In this document: piece after piece, positions 32,978 through 36,077 of the stretch
How the letters are laid out: each line of letters opens with the position of its first letter
How positions within the stretch are numbered: position 1 is the first letter of the stretch
Source of the DNA: an uncultured Erysipelotrichaceae bacterium
Lineage (GTDB): Bacteria > Bacillota_I > Bacilli_A > Erysipelotrichales > Coprobacillaceae
DNA: 36,077 nt
NCBI GenBank assembly: GCA_910588075.1
Contig: CAJUOS010000020.1
Span: 1 to 36,077 of the forward strand
Reading direction: 5' to 3'
Notes under the pieces: model-generated
Seen by the model: only the letters and a program-made list of their open reading frames with translations
Databases searched by the model: none
Told to the model about the DNA's origin: nothing
Made by a program: the position numbers and the translations under genes

Positions 32978-34444
32978 ATGGAAAATATGAATGTAAGTAG
33001 TGAAAGAAATATTACTTTGATTATGGATTTTTATGAACTTACAATGTCTTATAATTATTTTAAACTTGGAAAAAAAGATGATATTGTTTATTTTGATATG
33101 TTTTTTAGAAAAAATCCTGATCAAGGCGGAATGACAATTTTTGCAGGATTACAACAATTAATTGAAGCAATACAAGATATGCGATTTACTGAAGGGGATA
33201 TAGAATATTTACGTCAACAAAATAAGTTTGATGAAGATTTTTTTGATTACTTAAGAAATTTTCAGTTTACAGGTACTATTTATTCTGTACCAGAAGGAAC
33301 ACCAGTTTTTCCATATGAACCATTAGTAACTGTTAAGGCAAAATTAATTGAAGCTCAATTGATTGAAACATTTTTGTTAGTGAGCATTAATCATCAATCT
33401 TTAATTGCAACGAAAGCTCATCGAATTTGTCAAGAGGCAAAAGGAAGAGCTGTGATGGAATTTGGAGCAAGAAGGGCACAAGGATATGATGGTGCTCATT
33501 ATGGAGCTAGAGCTGCTTATATTGGTGGTGTTTCAGGTACTGCTACTGTTTCAGCAGGAAAAGAATTTAATATTCCTGTTTTAGGAACAATGGCTCATTC
33601 TTTTGTTCAATCTTTTGATACTGAATATGAAGCTTTTGAGGCATATGCTAAGACATATCCAGATGCTTGTGTGTTGTTGGTGGATACATATGATACCTTA
33701 AAAAGTGGTGTTCCTAATGCTATTAAGGTGGCTGAAGAAGTTTTAAAACCTATGGGGAAAAGATTAGCAGGTATTCGTTTAGATAGTGGTGATATTGCTT
33801 ATTTAACTAAAAAAGCAAGAATGATGTTAGATGTTGCTGGTTATACTGATTGTAAAATTACTGTTTCAAATGCATTAGATGAGTATTTAATTCGTTCTAT
33901 TTTAGAACAAGGAGCACCAATTGATTCTTTTGGAGTTGGTGAAAATATGATAGTATCAAAATCTTCGCCAGTATTTGGTGGTGTTTATAAATTAGCAGCA
34001 GTTGAGAAAGATGGTCATATTATTCCAAAAATAAAAATTTCTGAAAATACTGAAAAGATTACTAATCCTGGATATAAAAAAGTATATCGTTTAATTGAAA
34101 GGGAAACACATAAAGCCATAGCTGATGTTATTACTTTTTATGATGAGATTTTAAATGAAAATCAAGATTTAACAATATATCATCAATCTGATGCATGGAA
34201 GAATAAAACATTATATGCAGGAACATATGATATTATACCTTTACAAACATTGGTTTTTGATGAAGGGCAATGTGTTTATCCTAAATATACATTGGATGAA
34301 ATTAGAAAGTATTCACAAGAACAAAAGAATCTATTATGGGATGAACTTTTCCGTTTAGAATATCCTCATATATATTATGTTGATCTCACAAAGAATTTAT
34401 TAGATTATAAATTAAAAATGCTTGCCTCAAGTAGAGGATTATAA
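32978..34444 (+). CDS. pncB: Nicotinate phosphoribosyltransferase
   Basis: This is a 488-residue enzyme that makes nicotinate mononucleotide from nicotinate and PRPP in NAD salvage. The family landmarks are MDFYELTMSYNYF, EFGARRAQG, VLGTMAHSFVQSF (with the catalytic histidine that is phosphorylated), GIRLDSGDIA and FGVGENMIVSKSSPVFGGVYKL. ATG 32978 is used, because GGGAGG precedes it. Fifteen upstream in-frame codons from 32933 overlap the terminator of the previous gene and lack an SD. It is followed 12 bases later by tyrA, probably as one transcript. Confidence 0.95.
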   Translation: MENMNVSSERNITLIMDFYELTMSYNYFKLGKKDDIVYFDMFFRKNPDQGGMTIFAGLQQLIEAIQDMRFTEGDIEYLRQQNKFDEDFFDYLRNFQFTGTIYSVPEGTPVFPYEPLVTVKAKLIEAQLIETFLLVSINHQSLIATKAHRICQEAKGRAVMEFGARRAQGYDGAHYGARAAYIGGVSGTATVSAGKEFNIPVLGTMAHSFVQSFDTEYEAFEAYAKTYPDACVLLVDTYDTLKSGVPNAIKVAEEVLKPMGKRLAGIRLDSGDIAYLTKKARMMLDVAGYTDCKITVSNALDEYLIRSILEQGAPIDSFGVGENMIVSKSSPVFGGVYKLAAVEKDGHIIPKIKISENTEKITNPGYKKVYRLIERETHKAIADVITFYDEILNENQDLTIYHQSDAWKNKTLYAGTYDIIPLQTLVFDEGQCVYPKYTLDEIRKYSQEQKNLLWDELFRLEYPHIYYVDLTKNLLDYKLKMLASSRGL

Positions 34445-34456
34445 TAAGGAGAGACT

Positions 34457-35287
34457 ATGATTATTACTGTAGTTGGTTTAGGAGTTATAGGTGGTAGTTA
34501 TGTTCAAGCTTTAAAAGGTTTGGGGCATGAGGTTTATGGCGTGGATCAAGATCAGCAAACTTTAAATCAAGCGAAACAAGAAGGGTATATTGTTGAAGGA
34601 TTTACTGATGGTCATGATATTATTTCTAAGAGTGATTTAACAATTATTTGTCTGTATCCTTCTTTGGTTTTAGATTTTATTGCATCTCATCACTTTAAAA
34701 AGGGAAGTATGATTACTGATGTTGTAGGTATTAAATCTTATTTTTTAGAAAAAGCTTTAAAATTAGTAGATAATGATATTGAATATGTAAGTGGACATCC
34801 AATGGCAGGAAGAGAAAAAAAGGGTTATGCTTATGCTAGTAAAGATGTATTTAAAAATGCTAATTATATTATTATTGAACATCAAGAAAATAGAAAAGAA
34901 GCTATTGAATTTATGTGTGGTTTTGTTTCACAATTGGGATTTAAAAGTGTAAAAATTATGAGTCCATATGATCATGATGAAATTATTTCTTTTACTTCAC
35001 AATTACCGCATATGATAGCTGTTGCTTTGATGAATAGTGATAATCAAAAATTTGACACTGGAAAATACATTGGAGATTCTTTTAGAGATTTAACACGTAT
35101 TGCAAATATCAATGCTGATTTATGGAGTGAGTTGTTTTTAAATAATAAAGATTATTTATTAAATTCTATGAAATCATTTGAAGAACAATTTGATCAGTTG
35201 AAAAATGCTTTATTACAAGAAGATGAAGATATGTTAAGATTAATGTTTAATGAATCTTCAAAACGTAGGGAAAAATTAGAAAAATGA
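34457..35287 (+). CDS. tyrA: Prephenate dehydrogenase
   Basis: This is a 276-residue NAD-dependent dehydrogenase of tyrosine synthesis. The N-terminal Rossmann motif is VVGLGVIGGSYVQAL, and the substrate motif is SGHPMAGREKKGYAYA (about 114-129). An alpha-helical dimerisation half includes TSQLPHMIAVALM and IGDSFRDLTRIANIN. It has no chorismate-mutase or ACT domain, so it is a minimal TyrA. No other aromatic-pathway gene is nearby. It could also accept arogenate. SD AAGGAGA. Confidence 0.92.
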   Translation: MIITVVGLGVIGGSYVQALKGLGHEVYGVDQDQQTLNQAKQEGYIVEGFTDGHDIISKSDLTIICLYPSLVLDFIASHHFKKGSMITDVVGIKSYFLEKALKLVDNDIEYVSGHPMAGREKKGYAYASKDVFKNANYIIIEHQENRKEAIEFMCGFVSQLGFKSVKIMSPYDHDEIISFTSQLPHMIAVALMNSDNQKFDTGKYIGDSFRDLTRIANINADLWSELFLNNKDYLLNSMKSFEEQFDQLKNALLQEDEDMLRLMFNESSKRREKLEK

Positions 35288-35295
35288 ATTTATAT

Positions 35296-35341
35296 ATCAT
35301 TCATAGATATGAACTTAATGAATATAATATCTATGAATGAT
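35296..35341. repeat. Perfect 15-bp inverted repeat after tyrA
   Basis: ATCATTCATAGATAT (35296-35310) and ATATCTATGAATGAT (35327-35341) are perfect arms with a 16-base loop. No immediate T-run follows, only TTATGTTTGT. It may be a weak terminator of pncB-tyrA or an mRNA-protecting hairpin. Confidence 0.7.
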
Positions 35342-35441
35342 TATGTTTGTAAAATACAAAATAATAGTAAGTGTTTTTTGATATTATATTTCTTATATTT
35401 TAGACTCTTATTTAATAAATATAAATTTTATAAAAAAAGGG

Positions 35442-35470
35442 TTGCATTCATTATGAAAATATAATATACT
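35442..35470 (+). promoter_or_regulatory. Promoter of the tRNA array
   Basis: TTGCAT (35442-35447) and TATACT (35465-35470) are 17 bp apart. Transcription would begin near 35477, about 18 bases before tRNA-Cys. Confidence 0.75.
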
Positions 35471-35494
35471 AATTAAGCAACGAAAAAGTGAAAT

Positions 35495-35569
35495 GGTTCC
35501 ATAGCCAAGTTGGTAAGGCTACAGACTGCAACTCTGTCATCGTCGGTTCGAGTCCGGCTGGAACCTCCA
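35495..35569 (+). tRNA. tRNA-Cys (GCA)
   Basis: A full cloverleaf is visible. Acceptor GGTTCCA pairs with TGGAACC. The anticodon loop CTGCAAC gives GCA, and the T-arm contains GGTTCGAGTCC. CCA is encoded at the 3' end. Confidence 0.95.
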
Positions 35570-35574
35570 ACGTT

Positions 35575-35663
35575 GCCCAGGTGGCGAAATTGGTAGACGC
35601 ACAGGACTTAAAATCCTGCGGACCTTAAAATCCGTGCCGGTTCGACTCCGGCCCTGGGCACCA
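35575..35663 (+). tRNA. tRNA-Leu (TAA)
   Basis: Acceptor GCCCAGG pairs with CCTGGGC. The anticodon loop CTTAAAA gives UAA. A long variable arm around 35620-35636 marks it as class II, and CCA is encoded. Confidence 0.95.
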
Positions 35664-35690
35664 TTTTTATGAAAAAAAGATAAAAAAGTG

Positions 35691-35719
35691 TTGCAAAATA
35701 GTAATAGAAATGTTATTAT
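35691..35719 (+). promoter_or_regulatory. Second promoter within the tRNA array
   Basis: TTGCAA (35691-35696) and TATTAT (35714-35719) are 17 bp apart in the 77-base gap between tRNA-Leu and tRNA-Arg, so the last four tRNAs can be transcribed independently. Confidence 0.65.
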
Positions 35720-35740
35720 TTATAGGCACTGTAAAGAGAT

Positions 35741-35817
35741 GCGCTAGTAGCTCAACTGGATAGAGTGCTTGACTACGGATCAAGAGGTTGTGGGTTCGAT
35801 TCCTGCCTAGCGCGCCA
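35741..35817 (+). tRNA. tRNA-Arg (ACG)
   Basis: Acceptor GCGCTAG pairs with CTAGCGC. The anticodon loop CTACGGA gives ACG, whose A34 is normally edited to inosine. CCA is encoded. Confidence 0.95.
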
Positions 35818-35834
35818 TTTGAGTAAAGAAAAAG

Positions 35835-35911
35835 CGGGAAGTAGCACAGCTTGGTAGTGCACCTGGTTTGGGACCAGGGGGTCGCAGGTTCAAATCCTGT
35901 CTTCCCGACCA
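35835..35911 (+). tRNA. tRNA-Pro (TGG)
   Basis: Acceptor CGGGAAG pairs with CTTCCCG. The stem CCTGG/CCAGG holds loop TTTGGGA with anticodon UGG. CCA is encoded. Confidence 0.95.
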
Positions 35912-35918
35912 TGTAAAT

Positions 35919-35994
35919 GGGGCTTTAGCTCAGCTGGGAGAGCGCCTGCCTTGCACGCAGGAGGTCAGCGGTTCGATCCCGCTAAGCTCCACCA
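35919..35994 (+). tRNA. tRNA-Ala (TGC)
   Basis: Acceptor GGGGCTT pairs with AAGCTCC, with one G-U pair. Loop CTTGCAC gives anticodon UGC. CCA is encoded. Confidence 0.95.
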
Positions 35995-36004
35995 TTTATA
36001 AAGC

Positions 36005-36077
36005 GGAGGTTTACCCAAGTCCGGCTGAAGGGATCGGTCTTGAAAACCGACAGGGGATGAAAGTCCCGCGGGGGTTC
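36005..36077 (+). tRNA. tRNA-Ser (TGA), cut by the window edge
   Basis: GGAGGTTTACCCAAG opens a class II tRNA. The stem CGGT/ACCG holds loop CTTGAAA with anticodon UGA, and a long variable arm follows. The T-arm and acceptor 3' strand lie beyond the window. Confidence 0.9.

Noticed and set aside
35667..35912. Minus-strand frame of 81 codons with GFEPATP and NRTHNLLIRSQALYPVELLAH
   Set aside because: It is the antisense of tRNA-Pro and tRNA-Arg. This sequence is a familiar database artefact of tRNA arrays, with no SD.

Overview
The window is very AT-rich, protein-dense DNA with Gram-positive signals: strong AGGAGG-type ribosome sites, TTG/GTG starts, 17-bp spaced sigma-A-like promoters and U-tailed hairpin terminators. 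Gene content and composition suggest a gut Firmicute of the Erysipelotrichia/Coprobacillaceae type (Thomasclavelia- or Coprobacillus-like). That placement is inference, because no rRNA is present. I see no insertion sequence, phage gene, integrase or CRISPR array.

Region 1 (60-7061) is a vancomycin-resistance type cluster: VanR and VanS, a ligase with the EKY signature of D-Ala:D-Ser ligases, a cytoplasmic VanXY-like D,D-peptidase, a VanT serine racemase split into a membrane gene and a racemase gene (as in the vanL type), and an extra membrane-anchored VanY-like carboxypeptidase. From the ligase on, the genes overlap by 4 to 40 bases. A 20-bp terminator-like hairpin lies between vanS and the ligase, directly downstream of a candidate VanR-controlled promoter. 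Together these genes would make D-Ser, build precursors ending in D-Ala-D-Ser and remove the D-Ala-D-Ala precursors. The lack of mobility genes and of a composition shift suggests a chromosomal, intrinsic copy.

Region 2 (7135-16734) has a small unknown gene, a GH1 6-phospho-beta-glucosidase, a MacB-like ABC ATPase-permease fusion, and a sugar locus: RpiR regulator, GH4 6-phospho-alpha-glucosidase, lactose/cellobiose-family PTS EIIC and an RDD membrane protein. Two tandem palindromes in front of the GH4 gene are the likely operator.

Region 3 (16735-19783) opens with a 512-bp gap holding a terminator, a 16-codon reading frame and a possible gene remnant. It continues with a Cd/Zn efflux operon (free-standing HMA metallochaperone, P1B ATPase without its own HMA domain, CadC-like ArsR repressor) behind a classical ArsR/SmtB 9-2-9 operator.

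Region 4 (19794-26543) is the least understood part. A divergent unknown gene faces a chain of a SpoVK/CbbX-type AAA+ ATPase, an XpaC-like membrane protein, a TelA protein, an unknown anchored protein, a TPM-domain protein and a zinc-finger/YbjQ fusion. Tight spacing suggests one envelope or metal/anion stress machine.

Region 5 (26599-36077) is mostly housekeeping: a Cof-type HAD phosphatase, an AEC transporter, recG, plsX, rnc, a LysM mini-protein, an FMN-binding lipoprotein, pncB and tyrA. It ends in a tRNA array (Cys, Leu, Arg, Pro, Ala and a Ser tRNA cut by the window edge) with two strong promoters.
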